From Gammaproteobacteria bacterium (GTDB taxonomy: Bacteria; Pseudomonadota; Gammaproteobacteria; Pseudomonadales; Azotimanducaceae): DNA of 61,887 nt. The stretch is taken from the NCBI GenBank assembly GCA_020832085.1, contig JAFIFJ010000065.1, positions 1 through 61,887 on the forward strand, in the 5' to 3' direction. This document shows, one piece after another, positions 54,609-61,887 of the stretch. How positions within the stretch are numbered: the stretch's first letter is position 1; every line of letters starts with the position of its first letter. The translations under genes and the position numbers were made by a program. The notes beneath the pieces are model-generated. The model was not told the origin of the DNA. It did not search any database and worked only from the letters and a program-made list of their open reading frames with translations.

Positions 54609-56351
54609 GTGCCGGGAAATGCCGATCCGAACAGCGTCCTGACAGCGACGCCTACCGAACGTGGCCAGCCGTTGCGCACAGAGGGATTCAAGACCCTGCT
54701 CGATGCCCTGGCGTATGCGGCCAACGCGGATACCGGCGTCAACTTCCACGACGGTCGCGGTCGCCTCGAGCATGTGCTGACCTGGGGCGCGGTCCGGGAT
54801 CGCGCCCTGGCCGCGGGAGCTCGGCTGGCAGGCCTCGACCTGCCCCGGGGCAGTCAGGTGGGAATCATTGCCGAAACCCATCCGGACTTCCCCGTGGCCT
54901 TCTTCGCCTGCCGCTTTGCCGGCCTCACCCCTGTCCCCCTGCCGGCCACCATCCATCTGGGTGGTCAGCGCCAGTACGTCGAACTGCTCGGGCGCATGCT
55001 CGGCAGCGCCGATGCCCGGGCCTGCTTCGGCAGCGCGGCCTTCGCGACGCTGCTGGAGGCCATGCCCACCGTGGCCGATCTGGCGTTCCGGGGCAGCGTC
55101 GACGAACTGCTGACCCTGGCGCCGGCCGACCTGCCGTCACCCCCCAGCGAGGGCGAGATCGCCTACATCCAGTACACCTCCGGCAGCACCCGATTCCCCC
55201 GCGGTGCCATGCTCACCGAGCGCTCCACGCTGCGCAACGTCACCGGCATCATCCGCGATGGTTTGAGGCTCGCCGAGAACGACCGCTTCTGCTCCTGGCT
55301 GCCGCTCTACCACGACATGGGGCTGGTGGGGAAAATGATCGTCCCCATGGTCAGCCAGAGTTCCATCGACTATCTGGGCACGCGCGAGTTCGCCATGCGG
55401 CCGCGGCTGTGGCTGCGCCTGCTGAGCGAAAACCGGTCCACCATCTCTTTCGCCCCACCCTTCGGCTACGAACTCACCACCCGCCGCCTGCGCCCGGGAG
55501 ATGCCGAGGGACTCAATCTCAGCTCCTGGCGCGTGGCCGGCTGTGGCGCAGACATGATCCGTCCGGAAATCCTCGAACGTTTCGCCGAGGCCGTGGCGCC
55601 GGCCGGCTTCCACGCCGAGGCCCTGGTGCCTTCCTACGGCATGGCGGAAGTCTCCCTGGCGGTCAGCTTCACGCCACCGGGCTCGGGCCTGAAGGCGGAC
55701 ACCATCGACCTGTCCTGTCACCAGCCCGCCAGCCAGCAAAGCACCGCCACCACCACCCTGCCCCGCCAGACCCGCTTCACCCGCTGCGGCCGCCCGCTGC
55801 CAGGCTATGAGGTGGAGGTCCGCGACCTGGACGACAACGTGCTGCCGGAGCGCTGCGAGGGCGGTATCCACCTGCGCACGCCGAGCACCATGGAAGGCTA
55901 CTACGCCGCGCCGGAGATCAACGCCCAGGTCCTGCGCAACGGCTGGCTCGATACCGGCGACCTCGGCTATCTGGTGGACGGTGAACTGGTGATCACCGGA
56001 CGGCGCAAGGATCTGATGATCGTCAATGGGCGCAACATCTGGCCCCAGGACGTGGAACACGTGGCCGAACAGCACCCCGGGGTGCGCAGCACGGACACGG
56101 CGGCGTTCACCGTCGAGGGCGAAGACGGCAGCAGCCTGCTGGTGGTGCTGCTGCAATGCCGGGAGCAGGACCTCGAGGCCCGCGAGCAGATGCTGCGCAC
56201 GATCCGCCGTGACATCCAGGCCGAGTTCGGCGTCGAGGCCCGGGTCCATGCCGTGCCGCCCCACAGCCTGCCCCGCACCACCTCCGGCAAGCTGTCCCGG
56301 GCCCAGGCCCGGCTCGACTATCTGGCCGGAATGGCCGATCAGGTTGGTTGA
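54609..56351 (+). CDS. Fatty acyl-AMP ligase
   Basis: This 580-residue adenylating enzyme has the FAAL P-loop QYTSGSTRFPRG and the A-site motifs LPLYHDMGLVG, PSYGMAEVSLAV and DTGDLGYLVDGEL, plus a C-terminal ITGRRKDLMIVNGRN core. FAALs load fatty acids on ACP as acyl-AMP, and the Caulobacter counterpart supplies acyl-ACP for sphinganine synthesis. I chose GTG at 54609 with GGAG five bases upstream; TTG at 54594 has no ribosome site. It leads the plus-strand reductase and PPTase genes. Confidence 0.85.
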   Translation: MPGNADPNSVLTATPTERGQPLRTEGFKTLLDALAYAANADTGVNFHDGRGRLEHVLTWGAVRDRALAAGARLAGLDLPRGSQVGIIAETHPDFPVAFFACRFAGLTPVPLPATIHLGGQRQYVELLGRMLGSADARACFGSAAFATLLEAMPTVADLAFRGSVDELLTLAPADLPSPPSEGEIAYIQYTSGSTRFPRGAMLTERSTLRNVTGIIRDGLRLAENDRFCSWLPLYHDMGLVGKMIVPMVSQSSIDYLGTREFAMRPRLWLRLLSENRSTISFAPPFGYELTTRRLRPGDAEGLNLSSWRVAGCGADMIRPEILERFAEAVAPAGFHAEALVPSYGMAEVSLAVSFTPPGSGLKADTIDLSCHQPASQQSTATTTLPRQTRFTRCGRPLPGYEVEVRDLDDNVLPERCEGGIHLRTPSTMEGYYAAPEINAQVLRNGWLDTGDLGYLVDGELVITGRRKDLMIVNGRNIWPQDVEHVAEQHPGVRSTDTAAFTVEGEDGSSLLVVLLQCREQDLEAREQMLRTIRRDIQAEFGVEARVHAVPPHSLPRTTSGKLSRAQARLDYLAGMADQVG

Positions 56352-56381
56352 TCACCGCGCGGGCAGGCGACGGCAGCGGCC

Positions 56382-57326
56382 ATGACCTCGGCCCTGTCGA
56401 GTCCGGAATGTCAGGGGCCGGTGGCCATCACCGGCATCACGGGATTCGTCGGCCGGGCACTGGCGCAGCGTCTGCTGACTGCCGGGGTAGCCGTGCGCGG
56501 CCTCGTCCGCCGACAGGACGCTGAGTTGCCAGCCGGCATCGAACGCATCATCGGCGACCTGCAGTCTCCCGAGGCCCTCGATGGGTTGATCACCGGCACC
56601 TCACTGGTGGTGCATTGCGCCGGGGCGGTACGCGGCCGGGAGCGTGCCGATTTCGACCGGGTCAACGTCGCGGGCACCGGAGCCCTGCTGGCCCGGATCG
56701 GCCAGACTCACCCCGGGGTCCGTCTCATTCATCTGTCCTCCCTGGCGGCCCGGGCGCCGCACCTGTCCCACTACGCCGCCAGCAAACAGGCCGCGGAGGC
56801 CCTGTTCGACGACGCCACCGAATGCCGCTGGACGCTGCTGCGACCCACGGCCATCTATGGGCCGGGCGACAAGGAACTCGCCCCTCTGCTCGCAAGCATG
56901 GCCCGGGGCTGGGCTCCCACACCGGCCGTGGCAGGCGCCCGGGTAACCCTGATCCACATTGACGACGTGGTCGATGCCATCCTGGCGGCCGCCGCCAGCA
57001 CGGACAGCCAAGGTGGCTGTTTCGAACTCAGCGATGCCCACAGCGAGGGTTACGGCTGGGATGAACTGTGCGCGGCCGTGGCGGCCCTGCGCCAGCGCCA
57101 AGTGCGCCGGGTTCCCGTTCCGGTGGCGCTGCTCACGGCAGCCGGGCGCATCAATCTGACCCTCGCCGGCCTGTTCCGCTATGCGCCCATGCTGTCACCG
57201 GGCAAGGCCCGGGAGCTGGCCCATCCGGACTGGTCCTGCGACTACGGTCCGTTCACGGCAGCATCGGGCTGGCAACCCCGCATCGATCTGGCATCCGGCC
57301 TCGCCAGTGTCCTGGGCGAACCCTGA
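56382..57326 (+). CDS. NAD(P)-dependent epimerase/reductase, CerR-like
   Basis: This 314-residue extended SDR has the cofactor motif GITGFVGRAL (18-27) and the catalytic YAASK with an upstream serine in HLSSLAARAPHLSHY. In Caulobacter a gene of this type (CerR) reduces the keto group of oxidised ceramide, so a 3-keto reductase role is likely. It lies 30 bp behind the FAAL gene. A sugar-nucleotide epimerase is the main alternative, but the lipid context argues against it. Confidence 0.8.
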   Translation: MTSALSSPECQGPVAITGITGFVGRALAQRLLTAGVAVRGLVRRQDAELPAGIERIIGDLQSPEALDGLITGTSLVVHCAGAVRGRERADFDRVNVAGTGALLARIGQTHPGVRLIHLSSLAARAPHLSHYAASKQAAEALFDDATECRWTLLRPTAIYGPGDKELAPLLASMARGWAPTPAVAGARVTLIHIDDVVDAILAAAASTDSQGGCFELSDAHSEGYGWDELCAAVAALRQRQVRRVPVPVALLTAAGRINLTLAGLFRYAPMLSPGKARELAHPDWSCDYGPFTAASGWQPRIDLASGLASVLGEP

Positions 57327-57328
57327 TC

Positions 57329-58000
57329 GTGGCCGCAGGGGTGCAGCCGGAAGCTGTGCGTGTCATCTGGCCGGTGGCGGCCCGGCGCGGGACCTACTAC
57401 CGCCTGCCCAACTCGCCGGCAGCACTCCATGCCATGGCATCCTGCCTCACCGGCTCGGATCGCCAAGCGGCGCGCCGCCATCGCCATCCCGAGCGCCGTC
57501 GCGCCTTCCTGATTGCCAGTGCCTTGCTGCGCTTCGCGCTGTCCGAGGTGCTGGGTCGGCCTCCGGGTCGGATCGGACTGGAAAGGCGGCCTCGACGGCG
57601 CCCGCGGGTGCTGTCTCCCCGCTGGACAGGCGGGGTCGCCCTCTCGGTGGCGCATACGGAGCGCTGGATCCTGGTGGGCGTGCTGCCAGGAAGACTCAGG
57701 CTGGGACTGGATCTGGAGCAGGCCGGCCGGCAACCCACAGCCAATCTGGCCCAGCGTCTGCCCTGGCCCGATACCGACAAGACCGCTCTGCTGCTGCAGC
57801 GCTGGACGCTGGTGGAGGCCGCCCTGAAGGCCCACGGGCTCGGCTTGACCGGATTGCGGGCACTGCAGCTTCGCGGCAGTGGTCATCAGGGCTGGCGTTT
57901 CCTCAGCGAGGACTGGCCGATCCGCAGCGCAGCGCTGACGGGGCTGCCGGGCTATCCGGGCGTGGTCGGCGCGGTGGCCGTGGCCGAGGTGATGCCGTGA
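57329..58000 (+). CDS. 4'-phosphopantetheinyl transferase, Sfp-type
   Basis: This protein of about 223 residues has the Sfp/AcpS-like fold. The Mg2+ acidic motif is LGLDLEQ, and the WXXKEA-like segment reads RWTLVEAALKAHGLGL, where valine replaces the first lysine but the glutamate and the second lysine are kept. It probably installs phosphopantetheine on the ACP of this locus. The start is GTG at 57329, two bases after the reductase stop; other GTG codons (57341, 57356) are possible. It is convergent with an SDR gene. Confidence 0.72.
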   Translation: MAAGVQPEAVRVIWPVAARRGTYYRLPNSPAALHAMASCLTGSDRQAARRHRHPERRRAFLIASALLRFALSEVLGRPPGRIGLERRPRRRPRVLSPRWTGGVALSVAHTERWILVGVLPGRLRLGLDLEQAGRQPTANLAQRLPWPDTDKTALLLQRWTLVEAALKAHGLGLTGLRALQLRGSGHQGWRFLSEDWPIRSAALTGLPGYPGVVGAVAVAEVMP

Positions 58001-58001
58001 T

Positions 58002-58778
58002 TCAGGGGGCCGTCATGCGGAACAGACGCCGGGTCCACACTGACTGGAACAGCGGATCGACCCAGCGGTAGAGCCGGCCGCTGACCCACACCGGCTTGCC
58101 CCGTTCCACCGCCGCCAGCCCCTCCCTGACCACCACGTCGGCGTCGTACCAGAGCAGTTTGGGGGACTTCGCCTTCATCTCCAGTTTGCCCGCCACCGCG
58201 TGAAAGTCAGTGTGGGTAAAGCCCGGACAGAGGGCGGAAACGTTGACGCCGTCCTGGCGCACGGTGAGATGCAGTTCCTCGGAGAGATGGACCAGAAACG
58301 CCTTCGAGGGGCCGTAGAGACAGCCCCCCGCCCGCGGCACCCTGCCTGCCACCGAGGAGACGTTGATGACGCGGCCGAAACCCCGCTGCTGCATGGCCGG
58401 AACGAACAGGTGGCAGAGCTCGGCCACCGACAGCATCATCAGCTGCAGGTAGCGGGCATGGGCGTCGAAATCCCGATCCTCCAGCAGGTGACCGCTGCCG
58501 GCCCCAGCATTGTTGATGAGGTAATCGACTTCGATGCCCTGCCTGGCCAGCTCCGCATGGATCTGCCCGGGCGCCTCACGCTCGGCCAGATCGGCGCTGA
58601 TCAGCGTCGTTTCGATGCCGTGGCGCACCCGCAGAGGCCGGGCAACAGCTTCCATGGCCTCGGCCCGGCGCGCCACCAGGACCAGATGGCAGCCCTGGGC
58701 ACCCAGCTGCCGCGCGAACTCGGCGCCGAGCCCGGCGGAGGCACCGGTAATCAGAGCGGTGCGCCGCGGCTCGGTCAT
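58002..58778 (-). CDS. Short-chain dehydrogenase/reductase, acyl/keto-lipid type
   Basis: This 258-residue SDR has TGASAGLG at residues 11-18, the NNAGAG motif and the catalytic YGPSK with serine in INVSSVAGR. The C terminus (PGFTHTDFH, then RRLFRMTAP) resembles hydrophobic-substrate SDRs such as ketoacyl or 3-ketosphinganine reductases. It abuts the PPTase gene end and could take part in the sphingolipid pathway, but its strand and promoter are separate. I chose ATG at 58778, not a further upstream in-frame start that adds a poor N terminus. Confidence 0.78.
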   Translation of the reverse strand: MTEPRRTALITGASAGLGAEFARQLGAQGCHLVLVARRAEAMEAVARPLRVRHGIETTLISADLAEREAPGQIHAELARQGIEVDYLINNAGAGSGHLLEDRDFDAHARYLQLMMLSVAELCHLFVPAMQQRGFGRVINVSSVAGRVPRAGGCLYGPSKAFLVHLSEELHLTVRQDGVNVSALCPGFTHTDFHAVAGKLEMKAKSPKLLWYDADVVVREGLAAVERGKPVWVSGRLYRWVDPLFQSVWTRRLFRMTAP

Positions 58779-58794
58779 CTCGGCATCGGCCCGG

Positions 58795-60522
58795 TCAAGC
58801 TCCGGCCCGTGCTCCGCGCAGCAGACGCCCCTTGAGCGCGCCGAGCTCACGGGTCACCGGCTCGCCGTTGCGGAAGGCCACGGCACCGGATTTCACCGTC
58901 ACCTCATAACCTTCCGCCTTCTGGATCAGGCGCCGCCCATCCGCCGGCAGGTCGTTGACCACTTCCGGCATGCGCGCCTGCAGGCGATCGAAGTCGATGA
59001 CGTTGACGTCCGCGATCAGCCCCGGACGCAGCAGACCACGATCATTCAGGCCCACCTGCTCCGCCGTCTTGCGGGTCAGGCCGTGAATCAGCCACGCCAG
59101 ATCCAGGCCGCCCTGCTTGCGGTCCCGCGCCCAGTGGGTGAGCGTGCTGGTGGGGAAGCTGGCATTGCAAAGTGCGCCGCAGTGCGCGCCCGCATCCGAC
59201 AGCCCGAACAGGGTGTGGGGGTGGGTCATCATGCTGCGGACATCGTCCAGATTGCCGTTGGTATAGTTCATGATTGGGAAATACAGCAGGTTCTTGCCGT
59301 CTTTTTCCAAAAGCAGGTCGAGGACCACTTCCTCCGGCCGCCGCCCTTCACGGGCGGCCCGCGCCGCAACGCTGTTGTCAGGGTGCGGCTCGTAATCCGG
59401 CGGATCCCCCAGCGGGAACATCTTGTGGAAGGCGCTGAGCAGGAAGTGCCCGAGCTTGTTCTGGGCATCCCACTCGATGCGTTCAGCCAGGAGCTTTTCC
59501 CGGACGGCCGGGTCACGCAGGGCCCGCACTTTCTCCTCCAGCGGTGCATTGCGCAGGGGTTTGAAAGCCGCGTGGACCAGGAAGGGGTTCAAGGTGACCG
59601 TCAGGCCCTGAATGACGCCGGTGGGCCGGGGTGGGACCTGACCGCGCATGTTAATGCCGTCGGCCTGGGCCTGACTGATGCCGGCCAGGACGTTGGTCCA
59701 GATATCCGGATGGCGATCATCCTGCTCGATGGTGAGCGACAGGGGCCGGCCGGAGGTTTCCGCCATGCCGCGGATGAGGCCGAACTCGGCGTCGAAGTCC
59801 CAGAAATCGGCGATGAGCTGAATCACGCCGCGGCCCGTGCCGCCGAGTGCTTTGGCAATGCCCCACAGTTCGTCCTGTTCGGCCTTGAAGGTGGGGGTGT
59901 GGTGGCCGGCCCGGTCGCGATGCTTTTCGGTCCGGGAGGTGGTAAAGCCGAGTGCTCCGGCCTCGATGGCTTCCACCACCAGCGCGCTCATGCGCTCCAC
60001 GTCCTGGGGATTGGCCGGCTCCAGCTGGGCCGCCCGCTCGCCCATGACGTAGGCCCGCAGCGCCCCGTGGGGAATCTGCAGGCCGACGTCAATGGCCAGC
60101 GGCGACTGTTCCACCGCCGTCATGTACTCGGGGAAACTCTCCCAGTTCCACTTGATGCCTTCCGCCAGCGCCGTGCCGGGGATGTCCTCCACCCCCTCCA
60201 TGAGCTGGATCAGCCAGGCGTGGCGCTCCGGCGCGCAGGGCGCGAAACCCACCCCGCAGTTGCCCATGACCACCGTGGTGACACCGTGGAAGGTGGAGGG
60301 TGTCAGGAAGGGATCCCAGGTGACCTGCCCGTCGAAGTGGGTATGGATGTCGACGAAGCCGGGGGTCACCAGTCGGCCCTTGGCATCGATCTCCTCGCGG
60401 CCAGCCGCAGATACCTTGCCCACGGCGCTGATGCGGTCGCCGTCGATGGCCACGTCACCCTCGAAGGGCGCGCCGCCGCTGCCGTCATAGATCAGACCGT
60501 TACGGATGACGAGATCGTGCAT
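58795..60522 (-). CDS. N-acyl-D-amino-acid deacylase-like amidohydrolase
   Basis: This 575-residue metal-dependent hydrolase has the amidohydrolase barrel: the HXH motif in VDIHTHFDGQ, the VVMGNCGVGFAP segment typical of D-aminoacylases, and a C-terminal small beta domain. Family members cleave N-acyl-D-amino acids. GGAG lies seven bases before the ATG at 60522. It is first in a two-gene unit with the SDR. The N-acyl substrate could be a lipid amide but nothing shows that. Confidence 0.83.
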   Translation of the reverse strand: MHDLVIRNGLIYDGSGGAPFEGDVAIDGDRISAVGKVSAAGREEIDAKGRLVTPGFVDIHTHFDGQVTWDPFLTPSTFHGVTTVVMGNCGVGFAPCAPERHAWLIQLMEGVEDIPGTALAEGIKWNWESFPEYMTAVEQSPLAIDVGLQIPHGALRAYVMGERAAQLEPANPQDVERMSALVVEAIEAGALGFTTSRTEKHRDRAGHHTPTFKAEQDELWGIAKALGGTGRGVIQLIADFWDFDAEFGLIRGMAETSGRPLSLTIEQDDRHPDIWTNVLAGISQAQADGINMRGQVPPRPTGVIQGLTVTLNPFLVHAAFKPLRNAPLEEKVRALRDPAVREKLLAERIEWDAQNKLGHFLLSAFHKMFPLGDPPDYEPHPDNSVAARAAREGRRPEEVVLDLLLEKDGKNLLYFPIMNYTNGNLDDVRSMMTHPHTLFGLSDAGAHCGALCNASFPTSTLTHWARDRKQGGLDLAWLIHGLTRKTAEQVGLNDRGLLRPGLIADVNVIDFDRLQARMPEVVNDLPADGRRLIQKAEGYEVTVKSGAVAFRNGEPVTRELGALKGRLLRGARAGA

Positions 60523-61052
60523 GGCTGCTCTCCGGGGAATTGGATCAACAAGCAAGGATGCACGTAACGCAGCAAGGGTTCAAACGCTCTCAGCAGCACT
60601 CTCTAAAGCGACAGCCAAAGCGAGAGCTATCCCCGTTCCAACGCGAGGGCCACCGCCAAAGGCTTCAGTTTCGAATTGTCATCGGGCCGTGATGACGCTT
60701 CCGCGGAAGCGCCATCACGATCACGGCTGAGGTCATGACACCGCAGGTCCGCGGCCCCCAACGCTTCCGCGGAAGCGCGGCTGCTTCGCTTCACGTTCTT
60801 GACCACCGCATTCGCACGGGCTGCGTTCAGCCGGGCTGCGCCTGGCCGAACCACATCCTGCCCAACAACGTTCATGCGGGCATGGGCCTGATCGAGGTCG
60901 TGGAGCAGAGGGTTGTGCCTGCGCCGCAGCGCTTCGAAACGGCGAATACCGTCGCGAAGCTGGCGTTGGAGCATCTGCAGATGGTCGTGGATTTCAACGA
61001 TGCGATCACCAAGCTCCTCGGCGCTGTCCGTGGGGGCCTCTTCATCACGGCA
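60523..61052. repeat. 530-bp noncoding stretch with twin palindromes
   Basis: No gene is supported here, although frames stay open because of high GC. Two identical 16-bp palindromes, CGCTTCCGCGGAAGCG, lie at 60696-60711 and 60763-60778. The first extends to a 32-bp imperfect hairpin (60688-60719, CGTGATG arms with one mismatch). Further right, a plus-strand frame around 60845-61050 carries no recognisable motif. Confidence 0.6.
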
Positions 61053-61256
61053 ATGCGCGCCAATCTCGGCCGGCTCGACGAGCTGCTAGACGAGGCGGGC
61101 GAACTCATCATCAGCCGTCGCGGTAAGCCCATCGCGCGAGTGCTGCCTATGTCGCAACATCGCCAACGGCCCAGTCACTCAGACCTTCGCGAACGCATAG
61201 CGAAATTGTCGAAGCCGTCGGCCAACGCCACCCGCGCTGAGCGCGATGAGCGCTGA
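61053..61256 (+). pseudogene. Phd/YefM-like antitoxin fragment, orphan
   Basis: A 67-residue frame begins MRANLGRLDELLDEAG and continues ELIISRRGKPIARVLP, the core of the Phd/YefM type II antitoxin fold, and ends in a polar tail. It lacks the usual N-terminal strand before ARANL, the ATG has no ribosome site, and no toxin gene follows. I read it as a relic; a longer, still open frame extends upstream. Confidence 0.4.
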
Positions 61257-61392
61257 GTGGCGCGCTTACCGCGGCGGCGTCAGCCATGGGCTTCGAAGTG
61301 GCCCAATGCTGAGGTGACGGTCGGATGTACGCCGGCGAGCCCAGCCGCTATCATCGACGGCCCCGAAAACTAATGAGAGAGAATTAACCACC

Positions 61393-61887
61393 ATGGAGAT
61401 CGCAGGCAGCAAGGGCATCTTCGTCGGCGGCGCCTCGGGCATGTGCCGGGCCACCGCTGAAATCTTCGCGCAGCGGGGCGGGCAGGTCGCCATCCTCGAC
61501 CTCGAGTCCTCCGACGGCGAGGCCGTGGCCAAGGAACTCGGCGGCTTCTACATGCCCTGCAACGTGATGGACTACGAGGGCATGGAGAAGGTCATCGGCG
61601 CCGCCGTGGAGAAACTCGGCGGCCTGCACTTCTGCGTCAATACCGCAGGCGGTGGTGTGGCCAAGCGCACCCTGGCCCGGGACGGCGAGATGCATCCGCT
61701 GTCCGACTTCCAGCGCATCATCGACTTGAACCTCATCGCCAGCTTCAACATCAACCGCGTCGCCGCCAAGCACATGAGCGGCAACGAACCCAACGAGGAA
61801 GGCGAGCGCGGCTGCATGATCAACACCGCCTCCATCGCCGCCTTCGAAGGCCAGATCGGTCAGGTGGCCTACACCGCCGCCAAGGCC
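61393..61887 (+). CDS. Short-chain dehydrogenase, 3-hydroxyacyl-CoA dehydrogenase type 2-like, partial
   Basis: The first 165 residues of an SDR are seen before the window ends. The cofactor motif is GGASGMCRATAE (a variant of TGXXXGXG), then NVMDYEGMEKV, VNTAGGG and NTASIAAFEGQIGQVAY, which holds the catalytic serine and tyrosine with the lysine in TAAKA just at the edge. The spacing resembles HSD17B10-type 3-hydroxyacyl-CoA dehydrogenases. The gene is cut by the window end; the ATG is clear, preceded by a GAGAG tract. Confidence 0.8.
   Translation, partial: MEIAGSKGIFVGGASGMCRATAEIFAQRGGQVAILDLESSDGEAVAKELGGFYMPCNVMDYEGMEKVIGAAVEKLGGLHFCVNTAGGGVAKRTLARDGEMHPLSDFQRIIDLNLIASFNINRVAAKHMSGNEPNEEGERGCMINTASIAAFEGQIGQVAYTAAKA

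Noticed and set aside
58795..60522. The amidohydrolase as a ceramidase or part of the sphingolipid pathway
   Set aside because: Its motifs are those of N-acyl-D-amino-acid deacylases and nothing in the sequence shows a lipid substrate; proximity alone is not enough.
58534..60567. A long plus-strand frame antisense to the amidohydrolase
   Set aside because: No motif or ribosome site is visible, and the opposite strand encodes a full amidohydrolase.

Overview
This 61.9 kb GC-rich window is a bacterial chromosome segment. A full-length ZipA, a complete Ccm (System I) cytochrome c maturation operon, a DinG-type helicase and PhoP/PhoQ-like regulators point to a gammaproteobacterium. I cannot name the genus. 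Most genes are packed into operons whose stop and start codons overlap (ATGA or GTGA).

Layout. 1-8.5 kb: a PhoQ/PhoP/PepSY signalling operon, a glycerate-kinase-like P-loop kinase, an outer-membrane-type insulinase peptidase and an eIF-2B-like protein. 8.5-18 kb, minus strand: dinG, a lytic transglycosylase lipoprotein, ligA, zipA and smc. 18-25.7 kb, minus strand: ccmA-B-C-D-E-F-G-H-I, with a CcmI whose C-terminal domain is duplicated. 26-35 kb: a PEP-CTERM-type exported protein, a class III aminotransferase with a glyoxalase-like partner, map, uppP, a GH13 glycosidase, a rhomboid that apparently starts on CTG, and three small enzymes. 35.2-44.6 kb: tRNA-Arg(CCT), then accessory genes: PPOX-family protein, AAC(3)-I-like acetyltransferase, MarR, an ECF41 sigma factor with its CMD partner, an LLM oxidoreductase, an NtrC-type two-component pair and a hydrolase with a Cys nucleophile. 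44.7-46.7 kb: a PTPS-III-like pterin enzyme, an SDR and a YhhQ-type transporter.

The most interesting part is 47.1-58.0 kb, which I read as a bacterial sphingolipid (ceramide) synthesis, head-group and export locus. On the plus strand lie an acyl carrier protein and serine palmitoyltransferase, and further right a fatty acyl-AMP ligase, a CerR-like reductase and a phosphopantetheinyl transferase. Between them is a six-gene minus-strand operon, every junction overlapping: a MobA-like nucleotidyltransferase, a DAGK-type lipid (ceramide) kinase, a Tam41-like cytidylyltransferase, an LpxO/AspH-type hydroxylase and a second LptF/LptG-like permease pair. Read as a pathway: FAAL and PPTase load the ACP, SPT condenses acyl-ACP with serine, CerR reduces the product, the kinase and nucleotidyltransferases build an anionic head group, the hydroxylase decorates the lipid and the Lpt-like permeases extract it for export. 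No ceramide N-acyltransferase is visible.

The right end holds an SDR, an N-acyl-D-amino-acid deacylase-like amidohydrolase, repeated 16-bp palindromes, an orphan antitoxin-like fragment and a truncated SDR. REPIN-like palindrome pairs are scattered at 0.1, 29.1 and 39.1-39.4 kb.
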